This document shows, one piece after another, positions 32,859 through 41,871 of a stretch of 64,000 bases of DNA. This DNA is from Desulfuromonadales bacterium (GTDB lineage Bacteria > Desulfobacterota > Desulfuromonadia > Geobacterales > Pseudopelobacteraceae). The stretch spans positions 1 through 64,000 of the forward strand of contig JACAAY010000012.1 of NCBI GenBank assembly GCA_013377095.1. Direction: 5' to 3'. Numbering within the stretch: the stretch's first letter is position 1; each line of letters begins with the position of its first letter. Below the pieces are notes generated by a model. The model made no database searches and was not told the origin of the DNA. It worked only from the letters and a program-made list of their open reading frames with translations. Position numbers and translations under genes: made by a program.

Positions 32859-34226
32859 CTAGTCGATTCCAAATTCCTTGAGTTTATAGAGCAGAGATCT
32901 ATGGCTGATTTCGAGTATTTTTGCCGCCTGGGTGCGATTTCCGCCGGTCCTGACCAAGGCTTTTCTGATCAGATCGCGTTCCATCGCGTCCTCAGCCTTT
33001 TTGATGGAAAGATCTTCTTCTGAATCCGTGACCGAGCGCGATACCCCCGCAGACCCGATTGAAAGCGGGAGACATGAGTCTGAAATGAGTCCGCCCTCGC
33101 AGACAATTGCGGCATGTTCGATGGCATTTTCAAGTTCGCGAATATTACCCGGCCATCCATAGGCCATCAGGCTGCGCATGGCGTCTGGTTCAATGCGTGG
33201 TTTTTCCGTTCCTCGCTCACCAAAACAGGCAGACAGAAAATGCTCCGCCAAAAGCGGAATATCTTCAACCCGCTCCCTCAGGGGCGGAAGCCGAAGACAA
33301 AAGACATTCAGACGAAAAAAAAGGTCTTCCCGGAAACGCCCATTTCGAATATCTGCTTCCAGGTCACGTGAAGTGGCGGAAAGAACGCGCACATCTATTC
33401 TGCTGGACTTCGATCCCCCAACCCGGCGAATCTCCTCTTCCTGCAAAACCCTCAGAAGCTTAACCTGGAGTGCCAGCGACATTTCGCCAATTTCGTCCAG
33501 AAAGAGGGTACCACCGTCAGCTTGCTCGAAAAGGCCTATTTTATCGCCCGTGGCATCGGTAAATGCGCCCCGTACATGACCAAACAATTCGCTTTCAAGA
33601 AGATTTTCCGGGATTGCGCCGCAATTGACAGCCACAAAGGGCTTTGAGGCGCGACGGCCGTTTCTGTGAATGGCGCGAGCGACCAATTCCTTTCCTGTGC
33701 CGGACTCACCCAAAATCAGTATGGTTGTTTTGAGATCGGTAACCTTGCGAATCTGATCAAAGATTTCTTCCATTCTGGCGTTACGGCTGATGACTCCACT
33801 ATACTCAAAGCGACCAGAAACCTTGTCCCGAAGACGGCTGTTTTCATCCTTCAGGCGTTCACGTTCCTCGGCTTTTTTCAATACCATAATGATTTCATCT
33901 TTTTTAAAAGGCTTGGAGATAAAATCATAGGCGCCCTTCTTCATACACTCCACTGCCGTATCCACCGTACCATAGGCGGACATCATAATAATGGGAGAAC
34001 TGACATGCTCATGGAGCGCATTGACCAGAAATGTCTTACCATCCATCTCCGGCATGCGGATATCACAGAGAATAAAGTCAAAGACTTTTCTGCGGACGGC
34101 GTCCAATCCTTCCGCGCCATGCGCCGCACTGTCAACCAGGTACCCCTGACGGGTGAGCATAACGGTCAGCATGTGGCGCAGGTTTTCTTCGTCGTCAATG
34201 ATCAGAATATGTTTGGCAACGGTCAT
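32859..34226 (-). CDS. NtrC-family sigma-54-dependent response regulator
   Basis: A 455-residue activator with three domains. The receiver has Asp11/Asp12 and phospho-acceptor Asp55 (ILCDIRMPEMDG). The AAA+ domain has Walker A GESGTGKE (173-180) and Walker B-like GGTLFLDEIGE. A Fis-type helix-turn-helix ends the protein (NRTQAAKILEISHRSLLYKL). The sigma-54 contact loop reads GAFTDA (220-225) instead of the usual GAFTGA. The start at 34226 overlaps the kinase stop (ATGA); an upstream in-frame reading would run into the kinase gene. Its neighbour, across a terminator, is the sigma-54 promoter of the pilY1 operon, which makes it the likely activator (inference). PilR proper may be encoded elsewhere. 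Confidence 0.95.
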   Translation of the reverse strand: MTVAKHILIIDDEENLRHMLTVMLTRQGYLVDSAAHGAEGLDAVRRKVFDFILCDIRMPEMDGKTFLVNALHEHVSSPIIMMSAYGTVDTAVECMKKGAYDFISKPFKKDEIIMVLKKAEERERLKDENSRLRDKVSGRFEYSGVISRNARMEEIFDQIRKVTDLKTTILILGESGTGKELVARAIHRNGRRASKPFVAVNCGAIPENLLESELFGHVRGAFTDATGDKIGLFEQADGGTLFLDEIGEMSLALQVKLLRVLQEEEIRRVGGSKSSRIDVRVLSATSRDLEADIRNGRFREDLFFRLNVFCLRLPPLRERVEDIPLLAEHFLSACFGERGTEKPRIEPDAMRSLMAYGWPGNIRELENAIEHAAIVCEGGLISDSCLPLSIGSAGVSRSVTDSEEDLSIKKAEDAMERDLIRKALVRTGGNRTQAAKILEISHRSLLYKLKEFGID

Positions 34227-35740
34227 TGCCCAACTCCTTGTGTCGAAACAAACGGCAGCCACAGGGTAAAGCAACTGCCTCTGCCGATGGTGCTTTTCAC
34301 GGTAATCCTTCCTCCAAAGCCCTCGATGATGCGTGCTGAGATTGCCAACCCCAGGCCGGTTCCCCTGCCGGGCGGCTTGGTGGTGAAAAAAGGTTCAAAG
34401 AGACTAGTGATGTTCTCTGGCGGAATACCCATACCGTTGTCCAGAACCTCCACCAGCATATATCCTTGGGTCTGGTCGCGCCTACCCGAATCACCAGCCG
34501 TAACCCTGATATTTATTTTTCCACCATCCGGCATGGCATCCCTGCTGTTGAGCAGCAGATTGATCAATACCTGCTGAAGCTGGTGTGCATCAGCCAATGC
34601 CGGCAAGAGCCCCTTTTCAAAATACGTTGACAGGGTGATCCGTTTAAAAGCCCCCTGCTGGTTGAGTAGTTCGATCGACTCCCTGACAACCTGGGGAATA
34701 TCTACCGGTGCAACACCACTGCTGCGAGGCCGGGAATAATCAAGCAAACCGCGAACGATGCGATCGATGCGACCGCATTCCTGCGAGATACGCCGCGCAT
34801 AGTCACTTACCTCCTCCCCATCCTGCTCCTCGCCGGTCAACAGTTCGGCATAGCCCATGATGGCAGCCAGCGGTGTCCCCACTTCATGGGCCATACCGGC
34901 CGCAAGGAGTCCAATTGAGGCCATCTTCTCCGAATGCAGCGCCTGTTCTCGCGCCTGCCTCAGATCGGAGTTGACCCTTTCCAAAGCGCCCATCTGTTCC
35001 ACCACCTGGCGGTCCTTGGAAAAGAGGGAGGTTGACATTTCATTGAATGCGTCGGCCAGTCGGGCCAGGTCCGCACTGCCGGTCACTTTCAAATGCTGGC
35101 CATAGTTTCCGCTGGTAATTTTTTCGGTTGCCGTCAACAAACGGTTTATGGGATTTACGACAATTTTGGAGAGGACAAAGGAACCCAACCCAAGCAGTAC
35201 AAAGAAATTTAGCACAAAGTACGCCACCAGAACCTGCTTTGTGCGTGAAAGCCGGGCTTTCTCCGGGTCCAGCGACATTTCCAAACCGGCTCTGGCGATT
35301 GGCACCCCGTTTCGTACTATGTTGACAACATGTGTGATCCCCCTCAGATCGTGCCGCAGGTAGCTTCCTGAAACTGTTTGCGGCACATTGGCAAAGGGAA
35401 GATAGACATCACTCCCTTCGCGTCCAGCACTGAAGATCGGCTTGCCGTTTTTGTCCAGAAGTGTCAGGCGGGTAAAAGAGGCATCTTCGGAAAGTTTTTG
35501 GGCATAGATGGCTGCGGATGAGTCGGGAGGAATAATTCCTTCGGGATAGGTAGGAATGGGATCGGGGAGCTGACTGATGAATGCCGCTAAAAGTGTACGG
35601 GCATGTTCACCTTTCTGGGCGTACAGATCGTTTGCAGCGGTTTTAAATGCCAACAGGCTGAACAGAAGCCAGGTCAATACCAGCAATAATCCCAGAAAGG
35701 CCATGATTGAAACGGTCAGGCTGGGACGGTATTGGGGCAT
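34223..35740 (-). CDS. Membrane sensor histidine kinase
   Basis: A 505-residue kinase with transmembrane helices at about 9-31 and 169-193 enclosing a periplasmic sensor domain of about 140 residues. A HAMP linker follows (193-245), then HisKA with the phospho-acceptor His285 in GMAHEVGTPLAAIMG, and a HATPase domain with N box INLLLNSRDAM, EVLDNGMGIPPE and GTGLGLAISARI. There is no PAS domain. It is coupled by an ATGA overlap to its regulator and begins four bases after pilD. Pilus-related control is inferred from its place between pilD and the pilY1 operon. The stimulus is unknown. Confidence 0.95.
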   Translation of the reverse strand: MPQYRPSLTVSIMAFLGLLLVLTWLLFSLLAFKTAANDLYAQKGEHARTLLAAFISQLPDPIPTYPEGIIPPDSSAAIYAQKLSEDASFTRLTLLDKNGKPIFSAGREGSDVYLPFANVPQTVSGSYLRHDLRGITHVVNIVRNGVPIARAGLEMSLDPEKARLSRTKQVLVAYFVLNFFVLLGLGSFVLSKIVVNPINRLLTATEKITSGNYGQHLKVTGSADLARLADAFNEMSTSLFSKDRQVVEQMGALERVNSDLRQAREQALHSEKMASIGLLAAGMAHEVGTPLAAIMGYAELLTGEEQDGEEVSDYARRISQECGRIDRIVRGLLDYSRPRSSGVAPVDIPQVVRESIELLNQQGAFKRITLSTYFEKGLLPALADAHQLQQVLINLLLNSRDAMPDGGKINIRVTAGDSGRRDQTQGYMLVEVLDNGMGIPPENITSLFEPFFTTKPPGRGTGLGLAISARIIEGFGGRITVKSTIGRGSCFTLWLPFVSTQGVGQ

Positions 35741-35744
35741 GATA

Positions 35745-36530
35745 TTATCCTTGTAAACCGCCCAATTTGAGATACCAGTCGATCAGACGGGGACCGAAAA
35801 AAATGTAGAGTAGAGCTCCAAAGGCGAGGTAGGGACCAAAGGGGATAGCCAGCTTGGAGTCTTTTTTCTGGATCAGCATCAGTGTAACACCAACCACAGA
35901 GCCGACCAGGGAACTGGCAAAGATAATAAACGGAATTGATTTCCATCCCAGGAAAGCGCCCATCATTGCCAACAGCTTGATATCACCACCACCCATGCCT
36001 TCTTTACCGGTAAGCCGCTGGTAGCAGTAAGCAACCAGCAGCAGGCTGCCCCCCCCCAGGAGTATACCGAGCAACGAGTTAAGCCATCCCAGGCCATTAA
36101 GAACGAAGGAGCAGAGAAAACCGATCACGATGCCAGGCAAAGAAATCTCATCGGGGATGATCTGGTGCTCAAGATCAATGAATGTAATTACCACCAGCGC
36201 CGAACAAAAGAGAAAAAAGACACAAAAATCAAGTGTCGGGCCAAAACTGATAAAAAGAGCCAGGCACACTAAGCCATTGAGCAGCTCAACCAACGGGTAT
36301 TGAAGTGATATCTTTGCTTGACAACCTCGGCACTTGCCACCCAACAGCAGATAACTGACGATCGGAATGTTGTCAAACCAGCGGATCGGGTATTGACAGT
36401 GAGGGCAGTGGGAAGGGGGAGAGACAACCGATTCATTTGCAGGAAGGCGACAGATACAGACATTGAGAAATGAGCCGACCACAGCCCCAAAAATGAAAGC
36501 GAACACCGAAAAAGAGATTTGCAGTGTCAT
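35745..36530 (-). CDS. pilD: Prepilin peptidase / N-methyltransferase PilD
   Basis: Inner-membrane aspartic protease that cleaves and N-methylates type IV prepilins. From the chosen start it has 261 residues. The N-terminal cytoplasmic domain holds the zinc-binding cysteines CPHC (42 and 45) and CRGC (67 and 70). Catalytic aspartates are in FIDLEHQIIPD (Asp119) and GGGDIKLL (Asp183), within eight hydrophobic helices. The start at 36530 gives the family beginning (hydrophobic helix, then GSFLNVCICRLP). An open frame continues upstream to 36818 but only inside ptsI in another frame. It begins 10 bases after the ptsI stop. Its substrates, the minor pilins, are encoded in the neighbouring operon. 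Confidence 0.95.
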   Translation of the reverse strand: MTLQISFSVFAFIFGAVVGSFLNVCICRLPANESVVSPPSHCPHCQYPIRWFDNIPIVSYLLLGGKCRGCQAKISLQYPLVELLNGLVCLALFISFGPTLDFCVFFLFCSALVVITFIDLEHQIIPDEISLPGIVIGFLCSFVLNGLGWLNSLLGILLGGGSLLLVAYCYQRLTGKEGMGGGDIKLLAMMGAFLGWKSIPFIIFASSLVGSVVGVTLMLIQKKDSKLAIPFGPYLAFGALLYIFFGPRLIDWYLKLGGLQG

Positions 36531-36540
36531 GGTTATCCCG

Positions 36541-38307
36541 TCAATCGAGACTATTGCAGAGATAGGGAGACATGGCGTCCTTGAGAAACGAATCGGCCTC
36601 CTCGGCAGTGGCAAACCCGGAACAGGCAGTGGCGATTTCCGCCGCCCGTTCCATTGTGCAGCGCCGCAACACCTGTTTAACCCGTGGAATGGAGGTGGCG
36701 CCCATGGAAAGTTCATTAAAACCAAGACCGAGGAGAACAGGTAGATAGAGTGGATCACCGGCCATTTCGCCACAGATGCACGCATCAATACCGGCTTCGC
36801 GAGCCACATCGACGACACGACGCAAGGAGCGGAGCACAGCCGGATGAAGTGGCTGGTACATGTGTGTCAGATGTTCGTTGGAGCGATCGATTGCCAGAAT
36901 ATACTGAATCAAATCGTTTGTTCCTACACTGAAAAAATCAACTTCGCGAGCCAGAAGGTCAGCAACTACAACCGCGGAAGGTATCTCGATCATGATACCG
37001 ACCGCAATTGATCGGTCAAAAGGGACACCGGCAGCATCCAGATCAGCCATGGCCCGATCCAGTAATGCACGGGCTTTGCGCAATTCCTCCAGGCCGGAGA
37101 TCATTGGAAACATGATACGCACATCCCCCTGTGCACTGACACGGAGAATTGCCCGCAACTGTTTCATAAACTCATCCGGCATCTGCAGGGCAAGACGAAT
37201 TGCCCTCACCCCAAGGGCCGGATTCTGTTCATTTGCGTGCAACATGCCATCCAGAAGTTTGTCTCCGCCCGCATCCAGAGTTCTGAATGTAAGAGCATGG
37301 GGTGCTACTGCACGCTGCATTGCAGCATAGACCTGGTACTGTTCTTCTTCGTCAGGCATCTGCTGCCGGTTCATGAAGAGGATTTCGGTTCGGTATAATC
37401 CGACCCCCTCACCTCCGTGCCGAAGCACCGAAGGTCCTTCCTCGGGAACTTCAACATTTCCCTTCAGCTTAATCCCATACCCGTCCAGTGTCTCGGGAGG
37501 AAGCTCCGCCATCTTGAGCAGCTCGGACTCCACATATTCATACTGTCGCTTGCGTTGAAGGTATTCGAGGAAGGTGTCGCTGTCGGGGTTCACAATCACA
37601 CACCCGGAAAGCCCGTCAAGTATAACCGATGTACCGTCCAGCAGCATGTCGGCGATCCCATCCACACCGGCTACGGCAGGAAGCTCGAATGCTCTGGCCA
37701 GGATTGAGGCATGTGCAGTTTTACCTCCAATTTCCGTAACCATTCCGATAATCCGCGTGCGGTCCATCTGGAGGATGTCAGCGGGTGAGACGTCGTGGGC
37801 GGCAATAATGATATGATCACCGTCGGGAATAATCGGCGCGTGCGGTTCTCCGGCCATATTGCGCAGGATCTTCTCGATGACAGTCTCCACATCGCTGATA
37901 CGCTCACGGAGGTAAAGATCATCGATGCCGTCAAAAAATTCCCGATACTTGTTAAGTGTGCGACGCAAGGCACATTCGGCATTAACCAGCTCTGTTTGTA
38001 TGTGTGCGACCGCCTCGGAAAAAAGCCGTTCATCAGCCAGAATCAACAAATGGGTATCGATAAAAAAAAGGTGATCGTCACCGGTCGTCTCTTTTAGTTT
38101 TTCCTTAAGAGCATTCAACTCATCACAGGTCCGGGATAAACCGGCCTTCAATCGTTCAATCTCGCCGGAAACTCCTTCCTGACTGACCGCATATTCTTCT
38201 ACGGACAGATGACGTCGATCAAAGACACGCAACCTGCCCACGGCAATACCGGGTGATGTGGCAATACCGGTGTACTGACGCATGCTATTATTCTTCGCCG
38301 AATCCAT
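36541..38307 (-). CDS. ptsI: PTS enzyme I (phosphoenolpyruvate-protein phosphotransferase)
   Basis: Transfers phosphate from phosphoenolpyruvate to HPr. It is 588 residues long, a normal size, with the phospho-acceptor His199 in EIGGKTAHASILAR, the PEP-binding signature (GEGVGLYRTEILFM) and the C-terminal TIM barrel with FSVGTNDLIQYILAIDR. The ATG at 38307 lies inside the end of ptsH (20-base overlap); an alternative ATG at 38283, five bases after the ptsH stop, would drop eight residues and fit the family start (YTGIATSPGIAVG) equally well. With ptsH, an EIIA-Man and hprK but no sugar permease nearby, it probably serves a regulatory phosphorelay. Confidence 0.96.
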   Translation of the reverse strand: MDSAKNNSMRQYTGIATSPGIAVGRLRVFDRRHLSVEEYAVSQEGVSGEIERLKAGLSRTCDELNALKEKLKETTGDDHLFFIDTHLLILADERLFSEAVAHIQTELVNAECALRRTLNKYREFFDGIDDLYLRERISDVETVIEKILRNMAGEPHAPIIPDGDHIIIAAHDVSPADILQMDRTRIIGMVTEIGGKTAHASILARAFELPAVAGVDGIADMLLDGTSVILDGLSGCVIVNPDSDTFLEYLQRKRQYEYVESELLKMAELPPETLDGYGIKLKGNVEVPEEGPSVLRHGGEGVGLYRTEILFMNRQQMPDEEEQYQVYAAMQRAVAPHALTFRTLDAGGDKLLDGMLHANEQNPALGVRAIRLALQMPDEFMKQLRAILRVSAQGDVRIMFPMISGLEELRKARALLDRAMADLDAAGVPFDRSIAVGIMIEIPSAVVVADLLAREVDFFSVGTNDLIQYILAIDRSNEHLTHMYQPLHPAVLRSLRRVVDVAREAGIDACICGEMAGDPLYLPVLLGLGFNELSMGATSIPRVKQVLRRCTMERAAEIATACSGFATAEEADSFLKDAMSPYLCNSLD

Positions 38308-38554
38308 TTATGATCAGTTCCCCTATAGCCTGCATGGCTTCAACCTCATCCTCGCCGTCCACAACCAGACGCACGGTAACTCCCTTGGATGCAGCCAGCA
38401 TCATAATGCCCATGATACTCTTTCCGTTAACCTCCACTCCTTCCTTTGCAAGCTTAACATCGGAGGAGAAACGGCTGGCGGTCTTGACAAAAAGGGCTGA
38501 CGCGCGGGCGTGCAACCCAAGCTTGTTTATAATAACGAATTCATTCTGGAGCAT
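38288..38554 (-). CDS. ptsH: Phosphocarrier protein HPr
   Basis: An 88-residue HPr with the canonical phosphohistidine His15 (KLGLHARAS) and the regulatory serine Ser46 (NGKSIMGIMML). The latter is the target of HPr kinase/phosphorylase, which is encoded about 2.3 kb to the right. HPr receives phosphate from enzyme I and passes it on to EIIA proteins. Presence of both sites with HprK suggests double control of HPr by metabolic state. A good promoter lies 60 bases upstream. It heads the ptsH-ptsI-pilD-kinase-regulator string. Confidence 0.97.
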   Translation of the reverse strand: MLQNEFVIINKLGLHARASALFVKTASRFSSDVKLAKEGVEVNGKSIMGIMMLAASKGVTVRLVVDGEDEVEAMQAIGELIINGFGEE

Positions 38555-38614
38555 GGGTCAATAGATCCTTTGAAGCGGATATCATAAATGCAGCATGTTC
38601 GCAAAGTAACCAGC

Positions 38615-38643
38615 TTAATATCATGGCACTTCCGGCCAGTCAA
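38615..38643 (-). promoter_or_regulatory. Candidate sigma-70 promoter of ptsH
   Basis: Minus strand TTGACT (38638-38643), 17-base spacer, TATTAA (38615-38620): five of six -35 bases and the preferred spacing. The transcript would have a leader of about 55 bases before the ptsH ATG. Confidence 0.55.
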
Positions 38644-38677
38644 GATGCACCCCGACGTACGTCCAATCCCACCAGGC

Positions 38678-39478
38678 CTAGTCCAAGGGATAATCTGACA
38701 GTTTCACAAAACGAAAACCACGTCGTTGCAGTTCCGGAAGAGCGTCAATAACCCCTGCGGCGGTTTCGCCTTCCGGATGATTCATGTGTAAAAGGGCAAT
38801 ATCACCTGGAGCTGCCTTGAGTAGTGCAGCTCTAACCTGTTCCCTGTGATAGGTTGCCCCCGCATCGCCCAGAATGGAGAATCCGATCACCTCGTGTTCT
38901 AGCCTGCGAGAGACCTGAACTGCCACTTCATCATAAAATGCAGTGCCTGAGCGATAATAACGCGTGCGTTTCCCTGTCAAAGCAAAGAGCTTTCGTGCAT
39001 TACTTTCTATCTCGGCAACCAACTCAGTAACGCTTCCGGTTCCGCTTATTCCGTATACGCTTCGACCCGTAACAGAAGCAGGTCGATGCAGCAGACCATG
39101 GTTGGCAACTTCAAAAAGTGGATTTACCGACAATTTTTTGAAAATCTCCGGATTTGCGTCGATCCAGCGGGCATTGATAAAGAGCGTTGCAGGAATCCGA
39201 TACAGTTCAAGAAAGTTTATCAAAGCGGCATCAAAACCCTTTCCACTTCGACTGCCACAGGCGTCCAGCGTCAAGGCAATAACTTTTTCCCGTGTTTTCA
39301 GTCGGGTGTGAACTCCTTGCACTGACTCACCCCACTGCCGGGGAACAGCACCTTTAAACTCTCGATCAAGCTGCTCGCAAACCTTGGCAAGCGGCATTTC
39401 GGCCACGGCGCCCGCTACAGCGACTGAAGCGGTACTAAAAAACAGCAGCAAGGACAGCAGGAATTGTGTCATTCTCAA
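38678..39478 (-). CDS. Exported polysaccharide deacetylase-like protein (NodB homology fold)
   Basis: A 266-residue protein with a signal peptide (to about residue 22) and a NodB-type domain: VIALTLDACGSRSGKGFD supplies the first aspartate, ANHGLLHRP the metal-binding histidines (the usual HxxxxH is shortened to NHGLLH), and YYRSGTAFYDE and LLHMNHPEG the later motifs. Such enzymes remove acetyl groups from peptidoglycan, chitin-like or exopolysaccharide sugars in the periplasm. The substrate cannot be assigned. It lies between the EIIA-Man gene (97 bases upstream) and ptsH on the same strand. Confidence 0.8.
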   Translation of the reverse strand: MRMTQFLLSLLLFFSTASVAVAGAVAEMPLAKVCEQLDREFKGAVPRQWGESVQGVHTRLKTREKVIALTLDACGSRSGKGFDAALINFLELYRIPATLFINARWIDANPEIFKKLSVNPLFEVANHGLLHRPASVTGRSVYGISGTGSVTELVAEIESNARKLFALTGKRTRYYRSGTAFYDEVAVQVSRRLEHEVIGFSILGDAGATYHREQVRAALLKAAPGDIALLHMNHPEGETAAGVIDALPELQRRGFRFVKLSDYPLD

Positions 39479-39575
39479 GGGACCACTATTTGATAAGGTG
39501 ATGGGAAATATCCATTCAAGTGGTGGGTTTTAACATGAAGGGGCTTTCCATTGAAACAGCCCCACTGATAACAGT

Positions 39576-39968
39576 TCACTTCAGGAATTCACCGGGAATC
39601 AGGATACTCTCTCTTCCGCATTTTTGCAGTTCGGCTGTCAGTTCAGCCACCCCCAGACGCTCACGCTTGGAACAAAACTCAATCACCATGGGGAGGTTTA
39701 CACCGGTCAGCACCTCCACATGTCCATCCTTGAGAAACGACATTGCCATATTTGATGGCGTCCCACCGAACAGATCCGTCATGATAATTGCGCCATTGGC
39801 AGATGATTTTTCAACGGCCGCGACCACGCGTGACATGATTACATCAGCATGTTCGCCAGGCTCTACCTCAACCTGCTCACAGCACTCAATCGGCCCGATA
39901 ATCATCTCCGCTGATCGAAGCAACGCAGTTGCCAAACCCGCGTGTGTAACGAGAACTAATCCTGTCAT
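39576..39968 (-). CDS. PTS EIIA protein, mannose family
   Basis: A 130-residue EIIA-Man-type protein with the active-site His9 in LVLVTHAGLATALL and the conserved TDLFGGTPSN motif. No EIIB, EIIC or EIID gene is near, so it probably acts as a phosphorylation-dependent regulator and not in sugar uptake; this is inference. Its ATG overlaps the rapZ stop by four bases. The set rapZ/EIIA-Man/HPr/EI after rpoN and hprK is common in Deltaproteobacteria. A GGGGCT/AGCCCC hairpin lies in the 97 bases after it, without a good T run. Confidence 0.92.
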   Translation of the reverse strand: MTGLVLVTHAGLATALLRSAEMIIGPIECCEQVEVEPGEHADVIMSRVVAAVEKSSANGAIIMTDLFGGTPSNMAMSFLKDGHVEVLTGVNLPMVIEFCSKRERLGVAELTAELQKCGRESILIPGEFLK

Positions 39969-40828
39969 TGCTGTCCCTTTTCAATATCCCTGTGAGTAAT
40001 ACGCACGGTCGGCCATGCTGCCCGGAGGTGCATGGCCGTTGCTTCCGCTATGGCTACCGAGCGGTGTCTTCCCCCGGTACAACCGATGGAGATGGTCAGG
40101 TAAAACTTTCCTTCCTTGCGATGCGCAGGAACAAGCATATCAAGCATCGGAAAAAAGCAGTCCAGAAACAAGGCTGTCTGGGGGCTATCCAGGATAAACT
40201 CCCGCACCTCATCATCCAGACCTGAACCGGCTTTGAGACTCGGCTCAAAAAAAGGATTGGGGAGAAAGCGAACATCCATGACGATGGATGATTCCAGCGG
40301 GATGCCATGGCGAAAGCCAAAGGACTGAACCTCAATTACCAGGGGTTCTTCAGCTTCCTCACCACGAATAATGCGCAGGATCAGCTCTTTGAGTTGATGT
40401 ACATTGAACTCGGATGTATCGATAATTCTGGTGGCCATCCGGCGCAACCCAGCCAGCCGCTCCCGTTCGATCTTGATTCCGTCAGAGACACTGCACTGTT
40501 CATCGGCCGGATGTCGACGACGAGTCTCGGAAAAGCGACGTATAAGCGTCTCGTCGGACGCGTCGAAATAAAAAATCTCAATACTGTGGCCCAGGGTACG
40601 GATTTTCTGAAAAGCCCCTTCGTGCCCCTTTAAGAATTCGCGGCCACGAATATCTGCCACAAGCACAATACCCTTATACGTCTCCCCCGATTTATGAATC
40701 AGGTCAACAAAAGGCCTGAACAAACGAATCGGCAGATTATCGATACAATAGTAACCTTCATCCTCCAACGCCCTGACCGCGGTTGATTTACCCGACCCTG
40801 ACATACCGGTGATGATGATAATTCTCAT
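39965..40828 (-). CDS. rapZ: RNase adapter / nucleotide-binding protein RapZ
   Basis: A 287-residue P-loop protein. Walker A is GMSGSGKST (8-16), the Walker B-like region is LVADIRGREF, and the C-terminal domain contains the family motifs DVRFLPNPFF and IGCTGGRHRSVAIAE. In E. coli RapZ directs RNase E to the GlmZ sRNA and senses glucosamine-6-phosphate; outside enterobacteria the role is less clear. It sits three bases after hprK and overlaps the EIIA gene, the usual neighbourhood of RapZ with PTS and rpoN genes. Confidence 0.95.
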   Translation of the reverse strand: MRIIIITGMSGSGKSTAVRALEDEGYYCIDNLPIRLFRPFVDLIHKSGETYKGIVLVADIRGREFLKGHEGAFQKIRTLGHSIEIFYFDASDETLIRRFSETRRRHPADEQCSVSDGIKIERERLAGLRRMATRIIDTSEFNVHQLKELILRIIRGEEAEEPLVIEVQSFGFRHGIPLESSIVMDVRFLPNPFFEPSLKAGSGLDDEVREFILDSPQTALFLDCFFPMLDMLVPAHRKEGKFYLTISIGCTGGRHRSVAIAEATAMHLRAAWPTVRITHRDIEKGQQ

Positions 40829-40831
40829 AAC

Positions 40832-41839
40832 TTACTCAACCTCATTTCCCAAGGGTCGCACTTCCAGGCGGGCCAGGAGACGGTTTTGAAAATCAAGGGC
40901 AGAATGGTACCCCATGCCTTTGAGGAGAAAGTTACGAGCGGCGACCTCAATGATGGAGCCGAGATTGCGCCCAGGGCGAACCGGTATGATGATATGAGGA
41001 ATCTCTACACCGAGGATTGTTGTCCTGTGATCGTCCACTCCCAAACGGTCGTACTCCTGGTTGGGGTCCCATTCCATCAGTTCCAGCAGGATATCAATGA
41101 TTTTTTTCTCACGGATTGAAGAAACACCATAGAGGTCCTTGACATTAATAATTCCCAGCCCTCGAATCTCCATCAGGTGTTGAATGGACTCTTCAGACTG
41201 ACCAACCAGCGTCGCCGGCATCTTTTTCTTGATATAGACCATGTCGTCGGCGACCAGGCGGTGTCCGCGGATTATCAGATCGAGCGCGCACTCACTCTTG
41301 CCAATCCCGCTTTTGCCGGTAATCAGAATGCCAACACCCAGAACTTCAACCAGTACACCATGCAGGTGCGTCGTGGGAAGCAGGCGTTCCTCCAGAAACT
41401 TGGTTATCAGGGAAATAAAGGTTGAAGATTTGAGAGAGGTACTCAGGGTCGGAATTCCGGCCGCCTCAACCGTATCCAGAAATATTTGTGGCGGGATCAG
41501 TCCCGTGGTGATGATAAAACAGGATATGGGAAAGGAACATATTTCCTTTACGCACTCGACAGCCAATTGGCCATCAATCTTGTTGAGGTAGGAAATCTCC
41601 GTATTTCCAAGTACCTGAACCCGATCTGGATGAAAGTGTGCGGTATAACCGGCCAAAGCCAGACCCGGTTTCTGAATCCTGGAACTGACTATTCGATTTG
41701 ACAACCCTCGTTTAGCGGCAAGAAGCGTCAAACCGAGGCCGTATTCGACGTCATCGAGAAGTTCCTGTATGGAGAGACTGATTCCTTCCACGGATATTCT
41801 CCGTTGAGACGCCCTCACGGGGCGTCTCAACTTTTTCAT
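40832..41839 (-). CDS. hprK: HPr kinase/phosphorylase
   Basis: A 335-residue bifunctional enzyme that phosphorylates HPr on Ser46 and reverses it. The C-terminal catalytic domain has the P-loop GKSGIGKS (175-182), catalytic His160 in LHGVLVEVLG, the RLVADDMV motif and the signature EIRGLGIINVKDLYG. The N-terminal domain (to about residue 135) has the usual MurF-like fold sequence. In Gram-negative bacteria with an incomplete PTS this gene is typically found next to rpoN-hpf, as here (32 bases after hpf). Confidence 0.96.
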   Translation of the reverse strand: MKKLRRPVRASQRRISVEGISLSIQELLDDVEYGLGLTLLAAKRGLSNRIVSSRIQKPGLALAGYTAHFHPDRVQVLGNTEISYLNKIDGQLAVECVKEICSFPISCFIITTGLIPPQIFLDTVEAAGIPTLSTSLKSSTFISLITKFLEERLLPTTHLHGVLVEVLGVGILITGKSGIGKSECALDLIIRGHRLVADDMVYIKKKMPATLVGQSEESIQHLMEIRGLGIINVKDLYGVSSIREKKIIDILLELMEWDPNQEYDRLGVDDHRTTILGVEIPHIIIPVRPGRNLGSIIEVAARNFLLKGMGYHSALDFQNRLLARLEVRPLGNEVE

Positions 41840-41871
41840 CTTTTATTCACACACTACCCAATTAGATTGTT

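Noticed and set aside
36531-36818. 96-residue N-terminal extension of the prepilin peptidase, rich in Pro and Arg.
   Set aside because: It is the out-of-frame reading of ptsI; family proteins start at the hydrophobic helix encoded from 36530.
39541-39575. GGGGCT/AGCCCC hairpin after the EIIA gene as a terminator.
   Set aside because: Six pairs with a 12-base loop and no T run; kept only as a remark.
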